Source: Clostridiales bacterium (GTDB lineage: Bacteria; Bacillota; Clostridia; Oscillospirales; Acutalibacteraceae). Taken from it: 38,415 nucleotides of DNA. Made by a program: the position numbers and the translations under genes. Numbering within the stretch: position 1 is the first letter of the stretch; every line of letters begins with the position of its first letter. The notes under the pieces are model-generated. The model saw only the letters and a program-made list of their open reading frames with translations, searched no databases and was not told the DNA's origin. Location: positions 1-38,415 of the forward strand of contig DUNN01000004.1 of NCBI GenBank assembly GCA_012839345.1. The letters are read 5' to 3'. This document shows positions 17,143 through 25,295 of the stretch, piece after piece.

Positions 17143-18411
17143 TTAACGGTTGATTTTTCCAATATCACGGCGGTAATGTGCGCCTTCAAAATGAATTTTT
17201 TCCACGGCGGCATAAGCCTTCTGCAATGCCTCATCCAGGCTCTGCCCTGTTGCGGTTACGCCGAGAACACGCCCGCCGTTGGTGTAAAATTTATCGTCTT
17301 TCCATATCGTCCCAGCATGGAACACCTCTGCCCCATCAACCTGTCCCGTTTCATCCAGGCCAGCGATTTCCAGCCCCTTCGGGTAACTGCCCGGATAACC
17401 CGGGGAAGCCATCACGACGCATGCACAGGCTTCCTCCAGCCATTCGACCGGCTGTTCCGGCAAACGTTCCTCTACCACGGACTCAATGATATCCACTAAA
17501 TCGGTTTTCAGCCTTGGAAGTACTACCTGGGTTTCTGGGTCGCCGAAACGAGAATTATATTCAATCACCTTCGGGCCGTCCTGTGTCAGCATCAGGCCAA
17601 AATAAAGGCAGCCTTTGAATGTACGGCCCTCCTGATTTAACGCATTCATGGTCGGCAGGAAAATCGTATCCATACATACCTGGGCGAGTTCCTCCGTATA
17701 ATACGGGTTCGGACTGATGGTGCCCATACCACCGGTATTGGGGCCTTTATCCCCGTCGTAAACCCGTTTATGATCTTTGGAAGAAACCATCGGTTTTAAG
17801 CATTTGCCATCCGTAAAGGCCAAGACCGATACTTCAGGCCCGGTTAAAAATTCCTCCACTACAATCCGATTCCCGGAGGAACCGAAAATTTTGTCCTCCA
17901 TAATAGAATGAATAGCCCGCTCCGCTTCCTCATAACTCGCTGCAATCACCACGCCCTTACCGAGCGCAAGCCCATCCGCCTTAATTACCGTTGGATATTT
18001 CCCGGTCGTTCGAATATAATCAAGCGCTTGGTGCGAATCCTGAAAGACCGCGTAGTCCGCTGTAGGAATATGATGGCGTTTCATAAAATCTTTAGAAAAG
18101 ACTTTGCTGCTCTCAATCACCGCGGCATTCTCGCGTGGGCCGAATGCGGGGATCCCCGCGGCTTCCAGCGCGTCAACCATACCGGCGGCAAGGGGGTCAT
18201 CCGGTGCTACAAAAACCAAATCAATCCGCTTTTCCATGGAAAAGCGCACTATTCCGTCCAAATCCAAAGCCGGAATGTTGACGCATTCTGCGTCCCGTGA
18301 AATTCCTCCGTTACCGGGGGCGCAGTAAAGCTTAGTAACTTTACTGCTTTCCTTTAATTTACGTATAATTGCATGTTCGCGGCCTCCGCCGCCAACTACC
18401 AGTATTTTCAT
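17143..18411 (-). CDS. purD: Phosphoribosylamine-glycine ligase
   Basis: PurD joins glycine to phosphoribosylamine using ATP, giving GAR in step two of purine synthesis. The 422-residue ATP-grasp protein has the N-terminal GGGGREHAIIRKL nucleotide loop, the ATP-grasp core with KADGLALGKGVVIA, and FGDPETQVVLPRL near residue 290. It is the last gene of the purine cluster and follows the AICAR transformylase gene by 17 bases. A ribosome site (AAAGGCGGGGAAG) lies before the ATG. Confidence 0.98.
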   Translation of the reverse strand: MKILVVGGGGREHAIIRKLKESSKVTKLYCAPGNGGISRDAECVNIPALDLDGIVRFSMEKRIDLVFVAPDDPLAAGMVDALEAAGIPAFGPRENAAVIESSKVFSKDFMKRHHIPTADYAVFQDSHQALDYIRTTGKYPTVIKADGLALGKGVVIAASYEEAERAIHSIMEDKIFGSSGNRIVVEEFLTGPEVSVLAFTDGKCLKPMVSSKDHKRVYDGDKGPNTGGMGTISPNPYYTEELAQVCMDTIFLPTMNALNQEGRTFKGCLYFGLMLTQDGPKVIEYNSRFGDPETQVVLPRLKTDLVDIIESVVEERLPEQPVEWLEEACACVVMASPGYPGSYPKGLEIAGLDETGQVDGAEVFHAGTIWKDDKFYTNGGRVLGVTATGQSLDEALQKAYAAVEKIHFEGAHYRRDIGKINR

Positions 18412-18428
18412 GGTTCTTCCCCGCCTTT

Positions 18429-19604
18429 TTAATGATGGAAAAGACGGACGCCGGTGAACGCCATGGCGATTCCGTACTTGTTGCAGGTTTCAATCACATG
18501 GTCGTCGCGAATGGAACCGCCCGGCTGTGCAATATAGCAAACACCGGACTTGTGTGCGCGTTCAATGTTGTCGCCAAACGGGAAGAACGCATCGGAGCCA
18601 AGCGAAACCCCGGTAAGGGTATTCAGCCATGCGCGCTTTTCTTCGCGGGAAATTGGCTCCGGTTTTTCGGCAAAGAAATTTTGCCAAACTCCGTCCGCCA
18701 GCACATCCATATAATCGTCTGAAAGATATACGTCAATGGTATTGTCACGGTCGGGGCGACGGATATCGCTGCGGAACTTTAATCCCAGCACCTTCGGGTG
18801 TTGCCGCAGAAACCAGATATCCGCTTTATTCCCGGCAAGCCGGGTGCAGTGGATTCTGGACTGCTGGCCGGCACCTACGCCAATGACTTGACCTCCCTTT
18901 GCATAACAAACTGAATTGGATTGGGTGTATTTCAGCGTAATCAGGGAAATCAGAAGGTCGCGCTTCGCATCTTCCGGAATTTCTTTCTGCTCCGTCACCA
19001 GATTGGCGATCATGGATTCGTCGATCTGGATTTCGTTCCTTCCCTGTTCAAAGGTAATTCCATAAACATCCTTGCATTCCACAGGATTGGGGCGGTAGCT
19101 TTCGTCCATGGCAACTATATTGTATCCGCCTTTGCGCTTCGTTTTTAAAATGGCGAGCGCTTCGTCCGTGTAGCCCGGCGCAATGATTCCGTCGGACACT
19201 TCCCGCGCAATCAGCGTGGCGGTTTGTTTATCGCAAGTGTCGGAAAGCGCAATCCAGTCGCCATAAGATGACATGCGGTCCGCTCCCCTTGCCATTGCAT
19301 ATGCGCTGGCAAGCGGGGATAGCTCCAAATCGTCGACAAAATAAATTTTTTTCAATGTATCCGAAAGCTCGGTTGCAACGGCTGCGCCGGCCGGGCTGAC
19401 ATGCTTAAAAGAAGCCGCTGCCGGCAGACCGGTTGCTTTTTTCAGCTCCTGAACCAACTGCCAGCTGTTGAACGCATCCAAAAAATTAATATAGCCCGGT
19501 TTGCCGTTTAATACCTGAACCGGCAGCTCGCTGCCGTCTTTCATAAAAATGCGTGACGGCTTTTGATTTGGATTGCAGCCGTATTTTAAAGATATTTCAG
19601 ACAT
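18429..19604 (-). CDS. Stand-alone AICAR transformylase (PurH C-domain)
   Basis: This 391-residue protein is the transformylase part of PurH only. It formylates AICAR to FAICAR with 10-formyl-THF. Family marks are the KH motif in SFKHVSPAGAAVA, SDAFFPFGDNIERA, and QPGGSIRDDHVI near the C-terminus. The N-terminal MGS-like IMP cyclohydrolase domain of ordinary PurH (about 200 residues) is absent. I chose ATG 19604 because GGAGGG lies 6 bases before it; a frame extension of six codons overlaps the upstream stop. The missing cyclohydrolase is supplied by the adjacent upstream purO-like gene. Confidence 0.93.
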   Translation of the reverse strand: MSEISLKYGCNPNQKPSRIFMKDGSELPVQVLNGKPGYINFLDAFNSWQLVQELKKATGLPAAASFKHVSPAGAAVATELSDTLKKIYFVDDLELSPLASAYAMARGADRMSSYGDWIALSDTCDKQTATLIAREVSDGIIAPGYTDEALAILKTKRKGGYNIVAMDESYRPNPVECKDVYGITFEQGRNEIQIDESMIANLVTEQKEIPEDAKRDLLISLITLKYTQSNSVCYAKGGQVIGVGAGQQSRIHCTRLAGNKADIWFLRQHPKVLGLKFRSDIRRPDRDNTIDVYLSDDYMDVLADGVWQNFFAEKPEPISREEKRAWLNTLTGVSLGSDAFFPFGDNIERAHKSGVCYIAQPGGSIRDDHVIETCNKYGIAMAFTGVRLFHH

Positions 19605-19618
19605 TACATACCCTCCGC

Positions 19619-20326
19619 TCAATGATTTTTATTAATGATTCTGGTTTCCACCGCTCCATTCTTCAAATTGATGAAGCGGGTAAACAGAGAAACCTTGTTT
19701 TCTTCATTCAGACTGCGCCAGACGGATTCTGTAAAGGTATCGATCGTTCCGTATATCCCAACACGGATTGGTTCGCCGTCAAAAGACGGAAGCGGGTTGC
19801 CATCCCCGGCATAGGTATGAATTAAATGCCCCTCCCCGTTCACCGGTGATTCGTATTCATAAAAATAGCGATGTACGGAAGCAGGGGATCCATCCGCACT
19901 TTTTAAAATGGAAAGACGGTAGTTCCCGTTCGGTGCAACAACGCCGGAAATTCGCGGCGTATAGTTCGGCGCATCCGGTTCAAACGTACGGGTACGCAGC
20001 GCTTCGGCAAAGGATCTTCCCTGTTTCAAAAAATCATAAATCGTATCGGTCTGGTCCCCGTTTGTTACAACGGTCGTTTGGTCCAGTACCCGCACGGGGG
20101 AATAAATGATGAGAGACGGATTCACCAATTTTGCGGGGTCAAAAGCCTGCGTACGGATTCCCTGGCCGTCTTCCACAAAGATGCGGTTCCGGCTGTTTTC
20201 ACTGCGGCCCATAATAAAATAGGCAATAACCGCGCAGGTTCCGTCTGAGCTTTTTCCCAGAAGAATCCCGCGGCCTGGGTATGCGTTTGTGCCGAGCACA
20301 GTTTCAAATCGTCTAATTTCCAACAT
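19619..20326 (-). CDS. purO: IMP cyclohydrolase, PurO family
   Basis: This 235-residue protein belongs to the PurO-type IMP cyclohydrolase family first described in archaea. Such enzymes close FAICAR to IMP and are unrelated to the PurH N-domain. Marks are the N-terminal YPGRGILLG, YFIMGRSENSRNR, and the central NTHYTPRI-like segment (here PNYTPRISGVV). Its start overlaps the purN stop as TAATG with AAGGAGG upstream, so the two are coupled. Next downstream is the AICAR transformylase gene. Together they do the last two steps of IMP synthesis. Confidence 0.92.
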   Translation of the reverse strand: MLEIRRFETVLGTNAYPGRGILLGKSSDGTCAVIAYFIMGRSENSRNRIFVEDGQGIRTQAFDPAKLVNPSLIIYSPVRVLDQTTVVTNGDQTDTIYDFLKQGRSFAEALRTRTFEPDAPNYTPRISGVVAPNGNYRLSILKSADGSPASVHRYFYEYESPVNGEGHLIHTYAGDGNPLPSFDGEPIRVGIYGTIDTFTESVWRSLNEENKVSLFTRFINLKNGAVETRIINKNH

Positions 20327-20955
20327 TATTCCTCCTTAATGATTGTTTGCCCGTCCTGAACCAGGATTCTGCCCTGACAGAACAGCGCCGCCGCCTTGGG
20401 CAACAGCTGCCACTCCGCCTGTTCCATGACCCTGCGCTGCAGGGTTTCCGGTGTATCCCCAGGAAGAATTTCAACGGCCTTTTGCAGAATGATCGGTCCG
20501 CCGTCGCAAACTTCATTCACAAAGTGCACGGTAGCCCCGGTTACTTTCACCCCTCTGCGCAGGGCTGCCTCGTGAACCTTCAGGCCATAATACCCTGGCC
20601 CGCAAAAGGACGGAATCAGCGACGGGTGTATGTTGATAATTTGATTTTCATACCGGCGGATGACCGTTTCACTAATGATTGTCATGAAGCCAGCAAGGAT
20701 AATTAAGCCAATCTGGTTCTGATCCAGCAAAGCGAGGAGTGCCTCATCGTAATCCTGTTGCGTGGCGTAATCCCGGCGGAGTAACACTTTCGTTGGAATT
20801 CCGGCTTTTTTCGCCCGTTCCAGCGCATAAGCATCCTTTTTGCTGGAAATCACCAGTGAAAGGACGCCACCGGGCAATTTCCCGTTGTTTTGAGCATCAA
20901 TTAAAGCCTGCAAATTGGTGCCCCCGCCGGATACCAGCACGGCGATTTTCAGCAT
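20326..20955 (-). CDS. purN: Phosphoribosylglycinamide formyltransferase
   Basis: PurN converts GAR to FGAR with 10-formyl-THF. ATG 20955 gives 209 residues, the normal length. The frame is open 38 codons upstream, but that is purM sequence in another phase. Marks are the N-terminal [17 protein letters not shown], the catalytic Asn-His pair in [11 protein letters not shown], and [19 protein letters not shown] with the catalytic Asp. It overlaps purM by 7 bases and purO by 1 base. Confidence 0.97.
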   Translation of the reverse strand: MLKIAVLVSGGGTNLQALIDAQNNGKLPGGVLSLVISSKKDAYALERAKKAGIPTKVLLRRDYATQQDYDEALLALLDQNQIGLIILAGFMTIISETVIRRYENQIINIHPSLIPSFCGPGYYGLKVHEAALRRGVKVTGATVHFVNEVCDGGPIILQKAVEILPGDTPETLQRRVMEQAEWQLLPKAAALFCQGRILVQDGQTIIKEE

Positions 20956-21983
20956 AAAATCACGCCTTCTTCGCCGGAGGTCACGGTACCGATGACAAAC
21001 GCGCGTTCCCCCATGGCGTTCAGTTCCTCCACCGCCCGATTTGCCTGCTCTTTTGCCACAACCATGCACATGCCTATGCCCATATTAAAGGTATTGTACA
21101 TATCGCGCTCCGGAATATTCCCCTGACGCTGCAGCAGGGTAAAGATTGGAAGCTTTGGGAGCGATGCCCGCTCAATTTTTGCCGTTGTGCCGGGTTTGAG
21201 CATCCGGGGAATGTTTTCGAAGAACCCGCCGCCGGTGATATGCGAAATCGCTTTGATTGTTACCTTTTCCATTAAGGAAAGGACTGGCTTTACATAGATT
21301 TTCGTCGGGGTAAGCAATTCTTCCCCAATGGTACGGCCCAGTTCGTTCAAATACATCCCGATGTTTTTTTCACTGATATTGAAAATCTTACGAACCAGAG
21401 AAAATCCGTTGGAATGTACACCGGAGGACTGCAGACCGATAATCGCGTCACCTTCCTGCACCAAGGAGCCGTCGATAATGCGGTCACGGTCCACCATACC
21501 GACGGAAAAACCGGCTAAATCATACTCATCCATGGGATAAAAGCCCGGCATTTCGGCGGTTTCACCCCCGACCAACGCGCAGCCGGACTGCACGCAGCCC
21601 TCCGCAACGCCGGAGACAATCTGCGCAATTTTTTCCGGGTAGTTCTTGCCCACCGCAAGATAATCCAGAAAGAAAAGAGGTTTTGCACCGCAGCATATAA
21701 CGTCGTTTACGCACATTGCCACACAGTCAATTCCAACCGTGTCGTGCTTGTCCATTAAAAACGCGATTTTTAGCTTTGTGCCGACGCCATCCGTTCCACT
21801 GACCAGAACAGGGGTATTCACTCCCTGCAAATCCGGCTGGAACAGTCCGCCGAACCCGCCGATACCGGAAACCACCCCGGGAATCCGGGTTCGTGCCACA
21901 TGGCTTTTCATCAATTCTACCGCGCGGTAACCTGCCGTTACGTCGACCCCGGCTGCTTTGTAACTTTCACTGAAGCTTTTCAT
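20949..21983 (-). CDS. purM: Phosphoribosylformylglycinamidine cyclo-ligase
   Basis: PurM (AIR synthetase) closes the imidazole ring of FGAM using ATP. ATG 21983 ([15 protein letters not shown]), close after GGGGAAAT, gives 344 residues. Conserved parts are [45 protein letters not shown], and [15 protein letters not shown]. The stop overlaps purN. A 110-base gap separates it from purE. It contains a short hairpin (GTGAATT/AATTCAC) after the purE stop but no clear terminator, so purE and purM are probably co-transcribed. Confidence 0.97.
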   Translation of the reverse strand: MKSFSESYKAAGVDVTAGYRAVELMKSHVARTRIPGVVSGIGGFGGLFQPDLQGVNTPVLVSGTDGVGTKLKIAFLMDKHDTVGIDCVAMCVNDVICCGAKPLFFLDYLAVGKNYPEKIAQIVSGVAEGCVQSGCALVGGETAEMPGFYPMDEYDLAGFSVGMVDRDRIIDGSLVQEGDAIIGLQSSGVHSNGFSLVRKIFNISEKNIGMYLNELGRTIGEELLTPTKIYVKPVLSLMEKVTIKAISHITGGGFFENIPRMLKPGTTAKIERASLPKLPIFTLLQRQGNIPERDMYNTFNMGIGMCMVVAKEQANRAVEELNAMGERAFVIGTVTSGEEGVILC

Positions 21984-22093
21984 ATTTCCCCGTTTCCCCG
22001 TGCGCAAAAGTGCATGAATTTGTTCAGAATTTGCACGGAATGTTCAAATGAATGTATTATGATATTATTTTATCCTCTGCTGTGAATTATATC

Positions 22094-22597
22094 TTACAAT
22101 TCACGTACTTTATCCTGAATTGCCAAATCCTTCTTCGCAACACCTTCCGCCATGGTACGCTTCATTGCGTCCAGCTTTGCGGATAGTGCTTCATCCGAAA
22201 GGGCAAGCATCTGCGCGGCTAAAATTGCTGCGTTTTCTGCACCATCAATGGCAACGGTGGCAACCGGGATGCCGCTCGGCATTTGAACCGTTGCCAAAAG
22301 TGCGTCAAGGCCGTCTAAAGTGGAAGATTTAACCGGGATGCCGATGACCGGCAAAGTTGTGTTGGCGGCCAGAACTCCGGCCAGATGAGCTGCTTTTCCG
22401 GCTGCGGCAATAATAACACCAAAACCCTGCTCTTTCGCAGTGGAAGAAAACTCCGCCGCCACGGCTGGAGTGCGGTGCGCTGATATGACATGTACCTCCA
22501 CGGGAATATCCCACGCTTTTAACTTTTTCACTGCAGGGGAAACGACAGGAAAATCACTGTCACTTCCCATAATAACCGCTACTTTTTTGTCTACCAT
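22094..22597 (-). CDS. purE: N5-carboxyaminoimidazole ribonucleotide mutase
   Basis: Class I PurE moves the carboxylate of N5-CAIR to C4, giving CAIR. The 167 residues include the N-terminal GSDSDFPVVSPAVKKL phosphate loop, SAHRTP with the catalytic His, and AAAGKAAHLAGVLAANTTLPVIGIP. The class I enzyme normally works with PurK, which is not in this window. It is the first gene of the purine cluster and sits behind a promoter, small leader ORF and terminator. TAAGGAGATTTTGCT lies before the ATG. Confidence 0.97.
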   Translation of the reverse strand: MVDKKVAVIMGSDSDFPVVSPAVKKLKAWDIPVEVHVISAHRTPAVAAEFSSTAKEQGFGVIIAAAGKAAHLAGVLAANTTLPVIGIPVKSSTLDGLDALLATVQMPSGIPVATVAIDGAENAAILAAQMLALSDEALSAKLDAMKRTMAEGVAKKDLAIQDKVREL

Positions 22598-22669
22598 AGC
22601 AAAATCTCCTTACTTTATAAACTTCAACGGCTTTTCCTAATATTGACGCCGGTTGATGGCGATATCCCT

Positions 22670-22786
22670 TCATAAAAAACAGGCTGCGACGCAATGATAC
22701 GGCGCAGCCTGTAAACGGATAGTTGACGCAGTTCGGCAGTACCCCATTCGAACCATAACGGCTGACGAAACGGAAGAACTTGTCAT
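22670..22786 (-). CDS. Possible 38-codon leader ORF upstream of purE
   Basis: ATG at 22786 is preceded by CGGAGG with an ideal 8-base spacing (TTAATGCA). The 38 codons run to TGA at 22670-22672 and begin MTSSSVSSAVMVRMGYC. The intrinsic terminator at 22674-22712 lies inside codons 25-38. A ribosome on this ORF would therefore cover the terminator, an arrangement typical of attenuation leaders. There is no run of a single amino-acid codon. CTTCCG just inside the ORF can pair with CGGAGG and hide the ribosome site. I cannot tell whether selection acts on the peptide, on the RNA, or neither. Confidence 0.4.
   Translation of the reverse strand: MTSSSVSSAVMVRMGYCRTASTIRLQAAPYHCVAACFL
22674..22712 (-). 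terminator. Intrinsic terminator in the purE leader
   Basis: On the minus strand ACAGGCTGCG (22712-22703 on the complement) pairs with CGCAGCCTGT, then a run of six T about 75 bases before the purE start. It stands between the purE promoter and purE, so it must be read through or regulated. No known purine, PRPP or ZTP riboswitch consensus is visible upstream of it. Confidence 0.8.
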
Positions 22787-22817
22787 TGCATTAACCTCCG
22801 AAACACTTTATGTGTTT

Positions 22818-22846
22818 ATTGTATGTGATTTTTTGATTAATTTCAA
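22818..22846 (-). promoter_or_regulatory. Promoter of the purine cluster
   Basis: On the minus strand TTGAAA (22841-22846) and TACAAT (22818-22823) are separated by 17 bases. The start would be near 22811. The first transcribed bases form a small hairpin, AAACAC-ATAAA-GTGTTT, immediately before the CGGAGG site of the leader ORF. Confidence 0.75.
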
Positions 22847-22931
22847 TAGATATCGAAATTAAATTTGCAGATTTGTAAAGAAACGGTTATGCAAGCTATT
22901 AGATATGTTCATTTTTGTTTATATTGACATT

Positions 22932-23843
22932 TTATTTCGCAAGTTTTACATCATCCGTTACCAATTCCTTTAAGGAAGTGGCCAAACCCGCAAACGACTG
23001 AATGTTGGAAGGAATAATAATCTTGGTGGCCTTTCCGTCTGCAGCTTTGCCAAACGCTTCCAGGCTCTTCAGTGCAAGAACGCCGTCCGCCGGATTCGCC
23101 TCGTTCAGCAGTTTAATACTGTCCGCCATAGCCTGCTGCACCAAAAGAATTGCCTGTGCTTCACCCTGTGCCTGACGGATCTTTGCTTCCTTCGCAGCTT
23201 CCGCACGCAGAATTGCGGATTCTTTTTCACCTTCCGCAACCAGAATGGCGCTTTGCTTTTCGCCTTCCGCGGTCAGAATCTGTGCGCGGCGTTCGCGTTC
23301 CGCCTTCATCTGTTTTTCCATTGATTGCTGGATTTCCTGCGGTGGAATGATATTCTTCAGTTCCACACGGTTGACTTTAATGCCCCAGGCATCCGTTGCC
23401 TCATCCAAAATCGTACGGATTTTGCTGTTAATAACGTCACGGGAAGTCAGTGTATGATCGAGCTCCAACTCGCCAATGATGTTTCTCAGCGTGGTTGCAG
23501 ATAAGTTCTCAATGGCGGATATCGGTCGCTCCACGCCGTACGCATACAGCTTTGGGTCCGTAATCTGGAAATAAATCACGGTATCAATCTGAATGGTTAC
23601 GTTATCTTTGGTAATCACCGGCTGCGGGGGAAAGTCAATGACCTGTTCCTTCAGGGATACTTTTTTTGAAATCTTGTCAATGAACGGGATTTTAAAATGG
23701 AGACCCGTCGACCATGTGGCACTGTAAGCCCCCAGGCGTTCAATTACATAGGCGTTAGCCTGCGGAACCACCTTGATGTTGGAAATAAGCACCAGAATGA
23801 TGACCACTACCAGCGCAATTAAAACATAAGCACCAAAACCCAT
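22932..23843 (-). CDS. SPFH/Band 7 (stomatin-like) membrane protein
   Basis: The 303-residue protein begins with one transmembrane helix (about 5-22, YVLIALVVVIILVLISN). The SPFH domain follows (about 25-180), with NAYVIERLGAYSATW, then YFQITDPKLYAYGVE. Next is a long Glu/Ala/Lys coiled coil (about 180-235) made of repeats such as AEGEK. This is the bacterial paraslipin/QmcA type, which forms membrane scaffolds and often modulates proteases or microdomains. It is the last gene of an operon with NfeD, its standard partner, and lies 14 bases after the lipoprotein gene. Confidence 0.93.
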   Translation of the reverse strand: MGFGAYVLIALVVVIILVLISNIKVVPQANAYVIERLGAYSATWSTGLHFKIPFIDKISKKVSLKEQVIDFPPQPVITKDNVTIQIDTVIYFQITDPKLYAYGVERPISAIENLSATTLRNIIGELELDHTLTSRDVINSKIRTILDEATDAWGIKVNRVELKNIIPPQEIQQSMEKQMKAERERRAQILTAEGEKQSAILVAEGEKESAILRAEAAKEAKIRQAQGEAQAILLVQQAMADSIKLLNEANPADGVLALKSLEAFGKAADGKATKIIIPSNIQSFAGLATSLKELVTDDVKLAK

Positions 23844-23857
23844 AAAAATTCTCCTCT

Positions 23858-24133
23858 CTATTTTTCAATGATTTCTACCATTGCGTTGCTGTAAATGTAC
23901 CGTTTGCCGTTCAAATCAAATTTCACTCTGCCGGATTCGTTGAATTCAACATCGATTCGGCCTTCATAAGAAGCAATCTTTTTACCATCATAGCTGTAAA
24001 TATTTACAACCCGGTTTAGGCCGCCGGCTAAATCACTATGAACATCTTTGCCCCATCGCTCCAGGGAGGCACACCCGGCCAGCGCCGCTGCCAGAGCAAA
24101 ACATACAATTCCGATCGTTATCTTTTTATTCAT
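23858..24133 (-). CDS. Small lipoprotein between NfeD and SPFH genes
   Basis: The 91-residue product has a lipoprotein signal with lipobox LAGC (acceptor Cys about residue 21, ALAAALAGCASLE). The mature part runs WGKDVHSDLAGGLNRVVNIY, then a Tyr/Asp/Lys-rich sheet segment (DGKKIASYEGRIDVEF, RYIYSNAMVEIIEK). The SDLAGGLNR segment and following layout recall the DUF5052 group of clostridial lipoproteins, a tentative match from memory. It overlaps the NfeD gene by 8 bases, which links it to that system. Its role is unknown. Confidence 0.75.
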   Translation of the reverse strand: MNKKITIGIVCFALAAALAGCASLERWGKDVHSDLAGGLNRVVNIYSYDGKKIASYEGRIDVEFNESGRVKFDLNGKRYIYSNAMVEIIEK

Positions 24134-24581
24134 TCGAAATTCCCTGCCTCATCGGCACTACCATAAGCTTTACTCCTTCAATTTCTTTGACTTGAACGCT
24201 GCATCCAACCGGTACAATGGAATTGTCTGTACTTCGCGCGGTCCAGATACTTCCCATCACATTTACCTGTCCTGTACCCAGCTGATTGTTAATTTCGGCA
24301 GTTACAATGCCGACTTTTCCAATGTAGCGGCCCACATTGGTATCCACATGCTTCACGCGCAGTAGCTTTTTGACCAATGGACGTGTAGCAAGCAAGGTTA
24401 ACAGGGTAATGACGGCAAAAATCACCGTTTGAAGCCACAGTTCCGCACCGCAGAGCTGTGCAATAAGCGCACCCAGCCCCCCAATGACAAACCAGATGGA
24501 AACCAGCTGTGCGGTGGAACCTTCAATAATAGCCGCCGCCACGATAACTGCCAGCCAGATATAAGGCATGAATGCTTCCAT
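24126..24581 (-). CDS. NfeD family membrane protein
   Basis: ATG 24581, after AAAGGAGAG, gives 151 residues. Two or three hydrophobic helices occupy about 5-75 (AFMPYIWLAVIVAAAIIEG, LGALIAQLCGAEL, FAVITLLTLLATRPLVKKL). A C-terminal OB-fold domain (about 90-150) follows, with GKVGIVTAEINNQLGTGQV, then VQVKEIEGVKLMV. This is the short NfeD form lacking the ClpP-like protease domain. NfeD proteins pair with SPFH proteins in one operon, as here. The frame is open 13 codons further upstream but without a ribosome site. Confidence 0.9.
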   Translation of the reverse strand: MEAFMPYIWLAVIVAAAIIEGSTAQLVSIWFVIGGLGALIAQLCGAELWLQTVIFAVITLLTLLATRPLVKKLLRVKHVDTNVGRYIGKVGIVTAEINNQLGTGQVNVMGSIWTARSTDNSIVPVGCSVQVKEIEGVKLMVVPMRQGISNE

Positions 24582-24610
24582 GTCTTCTCTCCTTTCTTTA
24601 TGTTTATGAT

Positions 24611-24639
24611 AGTGTATCATATGCTTTCAGGAGATACAA
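24611..24639 (-). promoter_or_regulatory. Possible promoter of the NfeD-SPFH operon
   Basis: On the minus strand TTGTAT (24634-24639) and TACACT (24611-24616) are 17 bases apart with an extended TG. The match is modest, but it is the only such pair in the short space before the NfeD ribosome site. Confidence 0.35.
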
Positions 24640-24930
24640 CATGGCTAAAATGCGGAAAAAGAGCGATTTCATTCGATTTAGCGTGGCGCTATGGCCAGTC
24701 TGGCCGAATTGCAGTCGGGCGAGTCAACGCGAAGCGGCGCTAATCCTTTCGTTATTTTCTTATAAAAAATCGTTACCCATTCTATGGCTAAACCATTTCA
24801 AACGATTTTTCTTGCAGGTAAATTTAATAACTTCGGAAATTTCCGGAGGATATTTTTATTGCATGATACCGTCTGATAAAATATTAGGCTTGTTGAGTGT
24901 ATCTGCATAATATATTTTGAGGTGGTCTCC
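24640..24930. other. Gene-poor stretch with hairpins
   Basis: No convincing gene. A plus-strand frame from ATG 24641 (89 codons, GGAG upstream) is rejected for odd composition. Two adjacent hairpins occur: TAGCG-TGG-CGCTA (24679-24691) and GGCCAG-T-CTGGCC (24693-24705), a REP-like layout. A palindrome GGAAATTTCC precedes the next gene. The region ends with the ribosome site of the small gene at 24931. Confidence 0.5.
24765..24810. terminator. Bidirectional terminator-like hairpin
   Basis: AAAAATCGTT (24765-24774) pairs with AACGATTTTT (24801-24810). An inner ATGG/CCAT stem sits in the loop. A/T tracts flank both arms, so it could act on either strand. What transcript it would end is unclear. 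Confidence 0.5.
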
Positions 24931-25194
24931 ATGCTCAAAGATTATACCCCGGAAGAATTATCGTATTTGGCAACCACGTTTGCCGTGGCAATTACGAAGG
25001 GGATGGATATATTATCAATTCGGGTTTTATGCAGCTTTTTTACAAATGTAATCGGTACTCTGAACCTGATTATTAACCAGCGGATCCTAAACGACGCGCC
25101 GCTGGAAAAAAAGCCATTAACCAAACCTGCTGAAAAGGTGATTGAAAAAACGCTTGAGAAACCGCTTGGAATCCCGCCGGAAAAGAAACTGTAA
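24931..25194 (+). CDS. Small orphan protein, 87 aa
   Basis: ATG 24931 follows GAGGTGG by 5-6 bases; a GTG three codons earlier is inside the ribosome site. The N-terminal two thirds are a helical segment (YTPEELSYLATTFAVAITKG, then LCSFFTNVIGTLNLIINQR). The tail is basic and Pro/Lys-rich with repeated EK-L-KP units (EKPLGIPPEKKL). The pattern of a short hydrophobic helix pair ending in IINQR resembles the DUF6774-type small proteins of Clostridia, from memory only. Function is unknown. Confidence 0.7.
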   Translation: MLKDYTPEELSYLATTFAVAITKGMDILSIRVLCSFFTNVIGTLNLIINQRILNDAPLEKKPLTKPAEKVIEKTLEKPLGIPPEKKL

Positions 25195-25229
25195 AAAGCA
25201 ATATTGCAGCGTTCTTTGGGAAATATAGG

Positions 25230-25258
25230 ATTATGCCAAACTGACTGTTTGGCATAAT
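25230..25258. repeat. Perfect 12-bp inverted repeat
   Basis: ATTATGCCAAAC and GTTTGGCATAAT flank a 5-base loop (TGACT). No clear T-run follows, so it is a weak terminator or an operator for the permease gene that starts 38 bases later. Confidence 0.5.
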
Positions 25259-25295
25259 TTGACGGAATGGATGAAATAAAAGAGGATTTCTTTCT

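Noticed and set aside
22670..22820. Purine, PRPP or ZTP riboswitch before purE
   Set aside because: I looked for the purine-box junction, the ykkC-type and the pfl-type conserved segments and did not find them.
24641..24910. 89-codon plus-strand ORF with GGAG upstream
   Set aside because: Composition is unlike a protein, it runs through two palindromes and a terminator-like hairpin, and its ribosome site coincides with the opposing promoter.
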